Source of the DNA: an uncultured Thiotrichaceae bacterium
GTDB lineage: Bacteria > Pseudomonadota > Gammaproteobacteria > Thiotrichales > Thiotrichaceae
DNA length: 64,000 bases
Direction: 5' to 3'
Assembly (NCBI GenBank): GCA_937925855.1
Contig: CALAMO010000007.1
Location: 39,670-103,669 of the forward strand
Part shown: positions 42,010-50,756 of the stretch, one piece after another
Layout of the letters: every line of letters begins with the position of its first letter
Position numbering within the stretch: position 1 is the first letter of the stretch
The notes under the pieces: model-generated
What the model was told of the DNA's origin: nothing
What the model saw: only the letters and a program-made list of their open reading frames with translations
Databases searched by the model: none
Position numbers and translations under genes: made by a program

Positions 42010-42621
42010 TTAACCTAAATCGTCAAGCTTCATCTGGATAAACTCAGTAGAACCGCCCTGATTCGTAAGGATGGCTCGCTCATAGGCTTTGCGCGCTTCG
42101 TCCGTTTTCTTTTGGGCTGCAAAAATATCGCCTTTGATCTCTTCCAGCAGAGACTCGTATGCTTCGGGATAATCCAGTGCGGTTAATTCCAGTGCTTTGT
42201 CGGCTTGATCCATTACCAGCAGCACGCGCGCTAGGCGCAAACGAGCCACATCTTGGTATTCCAGTTCGCTGCTTTCGGCAATCACCCATTCTAATGCTTC
42301 GGCAGCCTTTGGGTATTCACCAGCTTCAGCGTGATCTTTAGCCATTTGCAGACCCGCCATCGCGCCATAAGGGGTGGCACCATATTCATCGCGTAACTGC
42401 TGCAGAATGCGGGTCGCATCTTCTGGTTTTTCTGCGCTCTGGCTTTCACTATACAGCGCAGAGGCGTTTTCAGCCGTCGTTATTTTATGGTCTTTCCAAT
42501 ATTCCCAGCCAAAGAGCGCGCTCACAGCCAGTGCAACGCCTACAATGACTGAGGTGCCGTTTTCTTTCCACCACGCTTTGAGTTCTTCTGCTTTTTCTTC
42601 GTCGGTTTTAAAATCAGTCAT
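42010..42621 (-). CDS. yfgM: YfgM-like membrane-anchored TPR protein (Sec translocon accessory)
   Basis: This 203-aa protein has a short cytoplasmic N-terminus (DEEKAEELKAWWKENG), one TM helix (about 22-42, SVIVGVALAVSALFGWEYW) and a periplasmic TPR-like domain. YfgM associates with SecYEG and PpiD and aids periplasmic protein maturation. The motif KxWWKxNG before the TM is family-typical. It lies 68 bp downstream of hisS, its usual neighbour, but the usual next gene bamB is absent here. Confidence 0.9.
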   Translation of the reverse strand: MTDFKTDEEKAEELKAWWKENGTSVIVGVALAVSALFGWEYWKDHKITTAENASALYSESQSAEKPEDATRILQQLRDEYGATPYGAMAGLQMAKDHAEAGEYPKAAEALEWVIAESSELEYQDVARLRLARVLLVMDQADKALELTALDYPEAYESLLEEIKGDIFAAQKKTDEARKAYERAILTNQGGSTEFIQMKLDDLG

Positions 42622-42688
42622 GTTTATGCCTTAGTCTGAGCTTGATCTTTATGCCAAATAGTTGGGAGTGCATTGTATCGATTGAAGA

Positions 42689-44044
42689 TTAAATAGCAAG
42701 CAGCGATTGAATATAGGGCACCAGCTTGCCTGTAGGAATTGATTGCTGAGTTTGCTGTCGTAGGTCTTTCACTAAAATTTCATCGTGTTCAAATTCAGTC
42801 TCGCCCGCAATTAAGGCGATTTTGATGCCTTTTTTATTAGCGTGTGCCAACTGATTCTTAAGTTTTTTAGGCTCAAGATATATTTCAGTTTTAATGCCGG
42901 CTGTTCTAAGCTGAGCGGTGAGTGCCAAATAGTGCGTCATCTTCGACTGATCAATGACGGTCACTAAAACTGGCGCAATGCTTTGTGGGCCAACCGTTAG
43001 AATTTGTTTTTCAATCAGCTCACCCAGCAGGCGACTCAAGCCAATGGAAATGCCTACGCCGGGATAGCGTTTTTTAGAAAAGTTCTCCGCGAGATTGTCA
43101 TACCGCCCGCCGCTGCAAATGCTGCCAATTGAGGGATTTGATAATAGCTGGGTTTCGTAGACGGTGCCGGTATAGTAATCAAGCCCGCGCGCAATACTTA
43201 GGTCGATTTTAAAAGCGGTTGCGGGTACGCCGAATGCGGTAATGGCTGTGCAGACCGTGGTGAGCTCAGTTACCCCTTGGCTAAACGTTTCACCATAATC
43301 AAGAGCCTGTAGTTCATTGAGTATGGCATTGACAGGGCCGTTGATACTGAAAAACCCAGTGATGGCGCTTAGTGCTTTTGGATCAGCCCCTAGCGCAGTT
43401 AGGCGCTGAGTGACGTCTTCCAGGCCGGTTTTTTCAAGATCATCAATAATATTGAGTGCTTCTAGCTCGGCAGCATCGCCTTGAATACCGAAATGATTCA
43501 AAATTCCTTTCAGCACTTTGCGATTGTTAATGCGAATAACAAAAGCGCCAATTTCGAGCGAGCTGAAGATTTGATAGATGACTGCCGGTATTTCAGCATC
43601 GTACAGCAGCGACAGCTGACCGTCGCCGATCACATCAACGTCACACTGATAGAACTGGCGATAGCGTTTATTTTGGGCGCGTTCGCCGCGCCATACCGGT
43701 TGAATCTGGTAGCGCTTAAACGGAAAGACCAGCCGATGGCCGTTCTGGGCGACATAGCGCGCTAGGGGCAGCGTGAGGTCGAAGTGCAGCGCATAGTCTT
43801 TTGCGGCAGAATCGCTGGCATCCTGCAGGCGGTGTAAGCCATAAATTTCCTTATCATTACCGCCTTTCGCAAGGATATGGCTGGTGCGTTCAACCGCGCT
43901 TGTTTCTATCGGGATGGCGCCACAGCCCTCATAAGCCTCGCGTATTTTGGCGATGACTTGATTAAACAATATCTGGGCTTCAGGACTAAATTCGGGAAAT
44001 CCAGATATGTTTTTGAGGATATGTTTATCTGCGCTTGCTGGCAT
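42689..44044 (-). CDS. hisS: Histidine--tRNA ligase, atypical (non-gammaproteobacterial) type
   Basis: This class II synthetase charges tRNA-His. Motif 2 region is FKRYQIQPVWRGERAQNKRYRQFYQCD, the HisA motif is RGLDYYTGTVYE (about 286), and motif 3 is YPGVGISIGLSRLLGEL. The motifs GSICSGGRYDNLA and GISIGLSRL differ from the usual gammaproteobacterial forms (AVCAGGRYDGLV and FAMGLERL) and resemble those I recall from actinobacterial- or Bacteroidetes-type enzymes. At 451 aa it exceeds the roughly 424 aa of E. coli HisS. It keeps the conserved hisS position before yfgM, but ispG is missing upstream. Replacement by a transferred gene is inferred. Confidence 0.9.
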   Translation of the reverse strand: MPASADKHILKNISGFPEFSPEAQILFNQVIAKIREAYEGCGAIPIETSAVERTSHILAKGGNDKEIYGLHRLQDASDSAAKDYALHFDLTLPLARYVAQNGHRLVFPFKRYQIQPVWRGERAQNKRYRQFYQCDVDVIGDGQLSLLYDAEIPAVIYQIFSSLEIGAFVIRINNRKVLKGILNHFGIQGDAAELEALNIIDDLEKTGLEDVTQRLTALGADPKALSAITGFFSINGPVNAILNELQALDYGETFSQGVTELTTVCTAITAFGVPATAFKIDLSIARGLDYYTGTVYETQLLSNPSIGSICSGGRYDNLAENFSKKRYPGVGISIGLSRLLGELIEKQILTVGPQSIAPVLVTVIDQSKMTHYLALTAQLRTAGIKTEIYLEPKKLKNQLAHANKKGIKIALIAGETEFEHDEILVKDLRQQTQQSIPTGKLVPYIQSLLAI

Positions 44045-44099
44045 GAGATTTTCTGCTATTTCGAGTCAGTGTCTGAGTGTTTAATCTTGGTTCACAGTC

Positions 44100-45656
44100 T
44101 TAGTTTACGCTGAACTGAGAGACGCTGCCTTTGGTGTAAGGTTTTTGGTCGACCAGCTGACCGTTTAGGTAAATCTTCACGCCGGGTGCATTACCTACCC
44201 TAAAGTTCAGGGGGGTGCGTGCTGTTAGGTTGCGCCGCGTGCCTGGGCTGCTGAGGGCAGCAAAGATATTTTTCCCATTGGCATCTTTGATTGACATCCA
44301 TACGTTAGCGGAGAAAACCAGGCGAATCGCGACGTTGCCCTCCATCGGTTGCTTAAAGTTGTCTTTCTTTTCTTGCTCGGCCTTCTCGGCGGCCAGCTTC
44401 CTAGCTTTTTCTTCCTCAGCTGCTTTTTGCGCAGCTTCTGCTTCGGCCAATTTCTTAGCTTCCTCTTCCGCTTTTTTAGCGGCTTCTGCTAGACGTTGTG
44501 CTTCTTGCTGAGCAGCTTCTTCGGCAAGTCTTTTTGCTTCGGCTTCTTCCTCGGCTTTTCTGGCGGTTTCTTCCTCTGCCTGCTGCTGTGCACGTTCTTC
44601 TTCTGCTAGCTTGGCGGCGATGGCCTCGGTACTTTCGGGATCTTCAGCGGTCGCGTCAGTGGTGCTGTCTGTGTTTTCCGCACTATCGTTGTCGGCATTG
44701 CCATCTGTGGTTACTTCTGTCGTGGCCGCTTGCGTTGTGTTCTCTGCTATCGTAGTGGACGTGCTGGCGCTGTTGGTTTGTGCGGTCAAGTTGTTTGTAT
44801 CTGTGCTGTCAGCAGTCGTGTTGTCGTCATTGTCGCCCGCTGTTGTTTGGCTGCTGTTGTCGGTGTCAGTCACTGTGCTATCGTTATCACTGTTTGCACC
44901 GCTGCTGTCTTGATTGGCGTCCTGATTATTTAAGGCGAGCTGCTCGTTATTAGTGTTGGGCGCGGCGGTATCATTGCTGCTGCTTGAAATTGCAGTGACG
45001 TCTGTTTGGCTGGCGTTGTCACCCTCTGTGTCGCTGGCGAGACTAGCGTCGTCGCTCATGGCGTTATTATCATCACTAGCAGTCGCTTCATTATTCTGCG
45101 CGGTTGAAGCCGTATTATCGGCGATTGCAATTTGCTGTTCCGTTGGCGGTTCTGAAAAGGAGCGCCAGGTCGCAGTGGCCCATTGGCTAACTGCCGGAAT
45201 CATTGACAGTACGCCAAGCACCAGGACCATCAGCATCAGGCCAGCCAGCTTAACGGTGGATGGTGAGACCGCCGGTTTATTGTTAGCGCGCTGGAGCTGT
45301 GTAGCCGGGGCAAAGGCAGGCACATCATTAGGGTCAGCACCGCGCAATATTTCATAGCGGCGGATTAATTCGTTGGGATCACTTTCATTCAGACGGGCAT
45401 AGCTGCGCAGATAGCCTCGAATATAAGGAGGTTCCGGTAGATTGTCGAACTCTTCTGCCTCAAGGGATTTCAGCACGCCCAGCGGCAGTCGCATTTCAGC
45501 GGCAGCCTGTTTGATGTCCATGTCGGCCCCGGCACGGCACTTTTCTAAACCGCGTGTTAAAGAGCCGGGACTAACAATGGTCTCATCAATGATGGTTTGT
45601 TCTGTCGTGTCCGCAGAGTGTGCTGTCCTGGCTGTATCTGTGGTTTTGTCCGTCAC
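44100..45656 (-). CDS. rodZ: RodZ cytoskeletal protein with greatly extended periplasmic linker
   Basis: RodZ links MreB to the cell-wall elongation machinery. Residues 32-102 form the HTH_25 domain (LEKCRAGADMDIKQAAAEMRLPLGVLKSLE), a TM helix lies at about 137-158, and the last 85 residues match the DUF4115 beta domain (NVAIRLVFSANVWMSIKDANGK). Between TM and DUF4115 are a Ser/Thr/Asn/Asp-rich stretch (about 175-340) and an Ala/Glu/Lys helical stretch (about 345-425) like TolA domain II. At 518 aa it is far longer than E. coli RodZ (337 aa). It is 16 bp from pilF and in the usual ndk-rlmN-pilF-rodZ order. Confidence 0.9.
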   Translation of the reverse strand: MTDKTTDTARTAHSADTTEQTIIDETIVSPGSLTRGLEKCRAGADMDIKQAAAEMRLPLGVLKSLEAEEFDNLPEPPYIRGYLRSYARLNESDPNELIRRYEILRGADPNDVPAFAPATQLQRANNKPAVSPSTVKLAGLMLMVLVLGVLSMIPAVSQWATATWRSFSEPPTEQQIAIADNTASTAQNNEATASDDNNAMSDDASLASDTEGDNASQTDVTAISSSSNDTAAPNTNNEQLALNNQDANQDSSGANSDNDSTVTDTDNSSQTTAGDNDDNTTADSTDTNNLTAQTNSASTSTTIAENTTQAATTEVTTDGNADNDSAENTDSTTDATAEDPESTEAIAAKLAEEERAQQQAEEETARKAEEEAEAKRLAEEAAQQEAQRLAEAAKKAEEEAKKLAEAEAAQKAAEEEKARKLAAEKAEQEKKDNFKQPMEGNVAIRLVFSANVWMSIKDANGKNIFAALSSPGTRRNLTARTPLNFRVGNAPGVKIYLNGQLVDQKPYTKGSVSQFSVN

Positions 45657-45671
45657 GCCTTAACTCCAAAA

Positions 45672-46412
45672 TTAATTAAGTTCACTCGCTTCCTTGCTAT
45701 TCGGGAAGTTTGCCAACAATTGAGCTGAACATTTTTGTGCAGATGCCACTTCATTCAGTGCCGTAGAAATACGATAGCACAACTTCAGTGTCTCCGATGT
45801 GATCGGAGCACGTTCATTATACCGATAAAGATAGGCTTGTGCCTTAGCATTTTTATTTTGTCGATGCGATAATTCGGCCATGTGATAGAGGGCTGAAGGG
45901 AAGGTGGGGTTGAGGGATAATGCTTTACTTAGATAGCCCTCAGCTCTGCGATAATTGTTGCGTTTTTTTAGGCAGATACCGGCATTAGTAAACGCAAATT
46001 CTGGTGTGTCATACAAGGGGTTTGCCGTCGCGCGCAAAAAAGCCATCTCTGCTCTGTTGACCGCACCATGTTTACACAGGAACGACCCATAATTATTAAG
46101 CAGCTCAGGATTATTACGGTCTTGTTTAACGGCTAGGGCAAAGTAGCGGGCGGCCAGCTGCTTATTACCAATTCGATCCTGTAGCAGGGCATAATAGTGC
46201 TGAACTGTGGGGGATTTTGGGTTGGCGGCTAAGGCTTTGCCAAGGTACTGCTGCGCCAACTTCAAGCGATTGCGCTGTAGATAACCGATGCCTAGCTGAG
46301 CGTGGTAGCCCGCAGCTTCAAGACTCTTACTTTTTTTGCTATTAGTGGCGCAGCCCTGCATTAGGGCGCTTGCTGCTAGTAGGACGATGATCAGGGTCAG
46401 TTTTATTTTCAT
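45672..46412 (-). CDS. pilF: Type IV pilus biogenesis lipoprotein PilF
   Basis: From ATG 46412 this is a 246-aa lipoprotein with signal peptide [19 protein letters not shown] and lipobox LMQGC. Several TPR repeats follow (for example [28 protein letters not shown]). PilF (PilW) is the outer-membrane pilotin needed for PilQ secretin assembly. The longer tracked start would bury the signal peptide. The gene's 5' end overlaps the 3' end of rlmN by about 70 bp, which is unusually long but consistent with both frames reading as real protein. Confidence 0.9.
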   Translation of the reverse strand: MKIKLTLIIVLLAASALMQGCATNSKKSKSLEAAGYHAQLGIGYLQRNRLKLAQQYLGKALAANPKSPTVQHYYALLQDRIGNKQLAARYFALAVKQDRNNPELLNNYGSFLCKHGAVNRAEMAFLRATANPLYDTPEFAFTNAGICLKKRNNYRRAEGYLSKALSLNPTFPSALYHMAELSHRQNKNAKAQAYLYRYNERAPITSETLKLCYRISTALNEVASAQKCSAQLLANFPNSKEASELN

Positions 46413-47523
46413 TGTTATTAACTCTCTGCTCAATACGGGCGAAGTGAATTTCTCTTCGACTGCGGTCGTTGACTTTCCCAGCCAGTTGGCCGCAGGCCGC
46501 GTCAATATCTTCACCGCGTGTTTTTCTAGTAATCACAGTATAACCTGCATTTACCAGAATGTCGCGAAACCGATGTATACGGTTGTTACTGGAACGTTTA
46601 TAGCGCGTATCGGGGAAAGGATTAAACGGGATTAGGTTGATTTTGGATGGAATGCCACGTAGCAGTGTGGCTAGTTGTTGGGCATGTTCATCACTATCGT
46701 TCACCTTGTCCAGCATGACATATTCCCAAGTAATATGTTTGCGCTGTGTTTCTTTTTTATCCAGAAAACGGCGACATTCCGTTAATAAGCGTTCAATAGG
46801 GTATTTTCGATTCAGCGGCACCAGCTGGTCACGCAGCGCATCATTGGGTGCATGTAGAGACACCGCTAGCGAAACATCAATGACATCGCCCAAGCGGTCT
46901 AAGGCGGGCACAACGCCGGAGGTGCTGACGGTGACCCGGCGTCGGCTGAGGCCATAGGCATGGTCATCCATCATCAGCGCTAGCGCGGCAACCAGTGGCT
47001 CAAAGTTAAGCAGTGGTTCGCCCATGCCCATCATCACCACATTAGTGACGGCACGCGGGCCTTTCGGGTCGCGTTGCAACGCGCGTTTGGCAATCCACAG
47101 CTGCCCAATGATTTCGGCGACGGTCAGGTTGCGGTTAAAGCCCTGGCGGGCGGTGGAGCAGAAGGTGCAATCCAGCGCACAGCCCACCTGAGAAGAGATG
47201 CACAGCGTGCCGCGATCATCTTCTGGGATAAATACGGTCTCAATGGCGTTACCGTCGTCCAGCCGCAGCAGCCATTTATAGGTGCCATCGGCGGATTGCT
47301 GCTCCATCGCAATTTCCGGGGGGCGGATTTCGGTGTGTTCCTGCAAGAAGGCGCGCAAGTCTTTGCTTAGGTTACTCATCTGATCAACGTCGGTCACCCC
47401 CATCTGGTGCAGCCATTTAATCACCTGCGTTGCACGAAAAGGCTTTTCGCCAACGGTGCGAAAGTAATCTTTCAGCGCCTCCTGGCTATAGTTCAACAGA
47501 TTGACTTTAGTGGCGGTGGGCAT
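46342..47523 (-). CDS. rlmN: Dual-specificity 23S rRNA/tRNA adenine C2-methyltransferase RlmN
   Basis: RlmN methylates A2503 of 23S rRNA and A37 of some tRNAs. Radical-SAM motif is CALDCTFC (about 119-126), and the catalytic cysteine is in [11 protein letters not shown] near the C-terminus; the GMGEPLLN block is present. ATG 47523 is chosen (393 aa; begins [11 protein letters not shown]) because the earlier 18 residues of the tracked ORF are unrelated. It lies 63 bp from ndk and overlaps pilF at its 3' end. Confidence 0.94.
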   Translation of the reverse strand: MPTATKVNLLNYSQEALKDYFRTVGEKPFRATQVIKWLHQMGVTDVDQMSNLSKDLRAFLQEHTEIRPPEIAMEQQSADGTYKWLLRLDDGNAIETVFIPEDDRGTLCISSQVGCALDCTFCSTARQGFNRNLTVAEIIGQLWIAKRALQRDPKGPRAVTNVVMMGMGEPLLNFEPLVAALALMMDDHAYGLSRRRVTVSTSGVVPALDRLGDVIDVSLAVSLHAPNDALRDQLVPLNRKYPIERLLTECRRFLDKKETQRKHITWEYVMLDKVNDSDEHAQQLATLLRGIPSKINLIPFNPFPDTRYKRSSNNRIHRFRDILVNAGYTVITRKTRGEDIDAACGQLAGKVNDRSRREIHFARIEQRVNNNENKTDPDHRPTSSKRPNAGLRH

Positions 47524-47586
47524 GTGGGTTCCGGTAGGTTGCGCAGCGCTTCGCCATGACGGAAAACGCTGCGCCAATAATCAGTA

Positions 47587-48015
47587 TTAGCGTGTACGTG
47601 GACACAGTCCATCAGCGAAGAAGAAAGCAATTTCAATTGCTGCGTTTTCTGCACTGTCTGAGCCGTGTACAGCATTTTCGTCAATGCTGTCCGCGAAGTC
47701 CGCGCGAATTGTGCCAGCATCCGCGTCTTTTGGGTTAGTGGCGCCCATGAGTTCACGGTTTTTAGCAACGGCGTCTTCGCCTTCCAGCACCTGTACCATA
47801 ACTGGGCCAGAGGTCATAAAGTTAACGAGGTCAGCAAAGAACGGACGTTCCTTATGCACAGCATAGAAACCCTCGGCTTGTTCTTGGCTGAGGTGAATCA
47901 TTTGTGCAGCGATGACCTGTAGACCCGCGTTTTCAAAACGGCTGTAGATCTGGCCGATCACATTTTTAGCGACCGCGTCCGGCTTGATAATAGAAATTGT
48001 GCGTTCGATAGACAC
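47587..48015 (-). CDS. ndk: Nucleoside diphosphate kinase
   Basis: This 142-aa enzyme balances nucleoside triphosphate pools. The phosphorylated histidine is in NAVHGSDS at about 117, and the N-terminal [11 protein letters not shown] block is typical. It heads the ndk-rlmN-pilF-rodZ cluster. Confidence 0.96.
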   Translation of the reverse strand: MSIERTISIIKPDAVAKNVIGQIYSRFENAGLQVIAAQMIHLSQEQAEGFYAVHKERPFFADLVNFMTSGPVMVQVLEGEDAVAKNRELMGATNPKDADAGTIRADFADSIDENAVHGSDSAENAAIEIAFFFADGLCPRTR

Positions 48016-48103
48016 TGTTTATCTCCAATGCGTTCAAAGTATTATGGAATCTAATGCGGCGCGATTGTAAAGCCTAGGGAGGTTGCAGGCAAATGAATTG
48101 CAT

Positions 48104-48340
48104 CTATTTCAATTTCGAGGCCCAGATTGCCAGCCGATGTTTAATCTCAGGTAAAGACAGTTTATCCTGTGGCAGCGGCTGAATAATTTTATCGTGGACT
48201 AACAGACGGTAGATATAGTTGATTTTATCTTCTGCCGAGTCCGTTGGTTCAAACTCAACCACTTTCCTGCGTTCACCGTAGACCACGCCTGCTGCAATGG
48301 CTTTTTTTAGCAGTTCTTTTTCATTTTTGAGTTTTTTCAT
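48104..48340 (-). CDS. Small conserved protein, DUF5062-like
   Basis: This 78-aa protein (MKKLKNEKELLKKAI...) has helical, charged sequence ending in LPEIKHRLAIWASKLK. It resembles the DUF5062 proteins I recall from Vibrio and relatives; the match is by eye. It lies upstream of ndk on the same strand, 89 bp away. Function unknown. Confidence 0.6.
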   Translation of the reverse strand: MKKLKNEKELLKKAIAAGVVYGERRKVVEFEPTDSAEDKINYIYRLLVHDKIIQPLPQDKLSLPEIKHRLAIWASKLK

Positions 48341-48516
48341 TGTTCTGATTACTTATTAAAGAGTGAATAGCTATGCTGTATTAATTGGCATTATACCCGC
48401 TAAACGGTTTTTGCAAAGCCCGCCCGCATCAGCTGTCAACAGTCTGCTAGAGTAGGCCTGTCAGCGTGTGGCAGGTTCGATGAGGGTAGAAAATGATGAA
48501 AGGGAGAAAGGCTGAG

Positions 48517-49176
48517 ATGCAGAATTTTAACGCGGTACTTTTTGATATGGATGGGCTGCTATTGGACAGTGAAAAGCTAGCCTTGGCGGCTTTCGAGTCG
48601 ACCTGTGCGCGTTTTGAGCTGGGTGACTTATCGCATGTGTTTACCCGTCTGGTGGGTACGAATACCGCCTTGGGTAAGACGCTGTTGCGAGAAGGTCTGG
48701 CGGGTATCATGGATGCTGAGGTGTTTGCAGCGCAGTGGCAAACACAGTATCGAGCGCTGACGGAGGATACACCCATTCCATTAATGCCGGGTGTTGCGGC
48801 ATTTCTAAAGCATACTACGGCCTTAAATATTCCAATGGCAGTGGTGACTTCTAGTACAAGCGCACAGGCCAAGCATAAATTAACACAGGCTGGGATTTTG
48901 GATTATTTCCGCCTGATTGTCGGTGGTGATCAGGTCATGCAGAGCAAACCTGCGCCGGAGATTTACCTGCTAGCGGCGGCACGCATGGCGGTTGAACCTG
49001 CGACTTGTCTAGCGCTGGAAGACTCTGCTAATGGGGTAAAAGCCGCCGTGGCGGCGGGAATGACGGTGGTGCAAATACCAGATTTAGTGCCGCCGGATGA
49101 TGAATTATTAGCGTTGGGCCATACCGTGTTGGATAATATCATGGCGGTGACGAATAATGAGTTCATATGCGCATGA
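48517..49176 (+). CDS. HAD-superfamily phosphatase/mutase (beta-phosphoglucomutase-like)
   Basis: This 219-aa protein has all four HAD motifs: DMDGLLLDSE (I), VVTSSTSAQAKHK (II), SKPAPEIYLLAA (III) and LEDSANGVKAA (IV). The cap is a small helical domain, as in beta-phosphoglucomutases and sugar-phosphate phosphatases; the exact substrate is not predictable. ATG 48517 gives the usual short N-terminus before motif I, though 48493 is possible. The stop overlaps the next gene as ATGA, so it is translationally coupled to the cupin gene. Confidence 0.85.
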   Translation: MQNFNAVLFDMDGLLLDSEKLALAAFESTCARFELGDLSHVFTRLVGTNTALGKTLLREGLAGIMDAEVFAAQWQTQYRALTEDTPIPLMPGVAAFLKHTTALNIPMAVVTSSTSAQAKHKLTQAGILDYFRLIVGGDQVMQSKPAPEIYLLAAARMAVEPATCLALEDSANGVKAAVAAGMTVVQIPDLVPPDDELLALGHTVLDNIMAVTNNEFICA

Positions 49177-49763
49177 ATCCCCTACTGACAACGCTGCTGG
49201 ATGAAATACATACGCTGCACACTACCGTGCCGGAGGTGGCTGAATTTGTCGCTTTTCCTGATGACTTACAGCCGCTTGACCTGAGTCCGCGGCATTTACC
49301 CTGTGCGGATCACTTCAGGGCCGAGGTGTGTTTTCAAAATGCGGAGCACCCGTTAGCACAGGTGTTATATCAGGCCGGGTCAGTGGCTCACTGGGGTGAT
49401 AGTTACGCTGGGAGCGGGGCCAGCGCTGATTTTATGCAGCGCTTTAGCTGTTACTGTCTAATCGGCAGCGGCGGCATTTGGACAAGTGCAACAATGGCAG
49501 CTTATATGGTCGCTATGCCCGCTGATTTTTATTACCCCTGGCACCAGCATCCGGCTGAAGAACTGTATTATGTGCTGGCCGGAGAAGGTGTCTTTAAGCG
49601 GCAGGAGCAGGTTGGCGAGGTGAGTGTAAACCTGAACGTGGGCGATAGCGCATTCCACGCTTCCAATCAGCCGCACGCCTTGGAAACGCAAGCACAGCCG
49701 GTGATGGCCTATGTGGTGTGGCGCAATCATTTGGGGATTAAGCCGGTGATGATTGGGTCATAA
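49173..49763 (+). CDS. DMSP-lyase-family cupin (DddQ-like)
   Basis: The 196-aa protein has a C-terminal cupin with metal ligands in YYPWHQHPAEELYYVLAGEG and HASNQPHALE. The H-x-H-PAEE-x-Y pattern matches DddQ-type dimethylsulfoniopropionate lyases, in which a Tyr near the Glu acts as base. The family also contains members that do not cleave DMSP, so activity is unproven. A helical N-terminal domain precedes the cupin as in DddQ. ATG 49173 makes an ATGA overlap with the HAD gene, so both products may act in one pathway. Confidence 0.7.
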   Translation: MNPLLTTLLDEIHTLHTTVPEVAEFVAFPDDLQPLDLSPRHLPCADHFRAEVCFQNAEHPLAQVLYQAGSVAHWGDSYAGSGASADFMQRFSCYCLIGSGGIWTSATMAAYMVAMPADFYYPWHQHPAEELYYVLAGEGVFKRQEQVGEVSVNLNVGDSAFHASNQPHALETQAQPVMAYVVWRNHLGIKPVMIGS

Positions 49764-49796
49764 CGACTCCGCTTAAGCTATGAAAACCTTCACCCC

Positions 49797-50627
49797 TCAA
49801 AGCCGATCCAACGGCGAATGCCGCAGCAGCACACCCCCCACATAGCGCGCCCCATCCTGGGTTAAGTGCCCGCCATCAAAGCTAATTAAGCGCAGTTCCG
49901 GGGTGAATAACGGACAGTCGTCTGCGCTTTGGCAGAGCAAGCCTTGAATATCGACAAACACGTCGCGGGCTAAGGTCTGCTGCATAATCTGGTTGATGGC
50001 CTGTTGGGCGCCGCGTACCGGGTTGCGCAGCTGGCGCAGCTCAGTTGCTGACAGGCGCAGGTATTGACGCAGTCGCAGCTTACCGAAATTTTTGCGCCCA
50101 ACGACGAACAGCTGCTGCGGTGCTTGCATAGCGAGGTTCTGTACCGTTGTTTGCAAGCGCTGCACTGACCACAGTTTCCAGTTGGCGGCGATAATGACCA
50201 CGTCGGCCTGCCTGATCTGTGGCAGCGCATTGTGCAAGGTATCCGCTTCAGCGCAAATGGCGCGGTGTTTCTGGTCTATCAGCGCTTTAATATTTTCTGT
50301 GCCGAGGTATAAGCCACAAATGGCTGGGATGCGCCGGGTGCTGAACTGATAGCGCTGCTGCACCCCATTTTCCCACAGCGCATTTGTCAAGTCCTGCGCG
50401 TGACTGTCGCCTATAATCAGCAGTTTTTTACGCGCGTCGTCTGGATTAAACGGTTGTTCCAGCTGTGTGCTAAAACGCTGGCGCACATATTTCCCGCTTT
50501 TGACCGTATCAGAGACCGCTAGAATGTGGGCGCGTACGGCAGCGTCGGCGGCGTATGCCGCTTGGCCGGTGGCGAACAGCAGCAAACAACATAGGCTTTT
50601 AAGCCATCGGTACAGACTTTGTGGCAT
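49797..50627 (-). CDS. Periplasmic SGNH-hydrolase-like protein
   Basis: This 276-aa protein has a signal peptide (LYRWLKSLCCLLLFATGQAAYA), the nucleophile block IIGDSHAQDLTNAL at about 70, and a terminal catalytic pair in SFDGGHLTQDGARY. It resembles the SGNH domain found at the C-terminus of OafA-type acyltransferases, here as a stand-alone exported domain. Acyl esterase activity on polysaccharide or peptidoglycan is inferred. It is convergent with the cupin gene and divergent from glgA. Confidence 0.75.
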   Translation of the reverse strand: MPQSLYRWLKSLCCLLLFATGQAAYAADAAVRAHILAVSDTVKSGKYVRQRFSTQLEQPFNPDDARKKLLIIGDSHAQDLTNALWENGVQQRYQFSTRRIPAICGLYLGTENIKALIDQKHRAICAEADTLHNALPQIRQADVVIIAANWKLWSVQRLQTTVQNLAMQAPQQLFVVGRKNFGKLRLRQYLRLSATELRQLRNPVRGAQQAINQIMQQTLARDVFVDIQGLLCQSADDCPLFTPELRLISFDGGHLTQDGARYVGGVLLRHSPLDRL

Positions 50628-50756
50628 GATTCGACTCCTGAGTAATGATTTAATGTAAAATTTCAGATTGCAGAGCTTGTGGATAAAATTTCTTGCGGGC
50701 TAGTGACTGTGACCCTGATTAAACGTGCCTAATTGCAGCAATGGAACCCACACCCC

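Noticed and set aside
44498-45357. Plus-strand Val/Leu-rich ORFs opposite rodZ
   Set aside because: They are antisense readings of the low-complexity linker and only mimic membrane proteins.
48400-48490. Possible tRNA because of a GGTTCGAT string
   Set aside because: No cloverleaf arms or anticodon stem could be formed around it.
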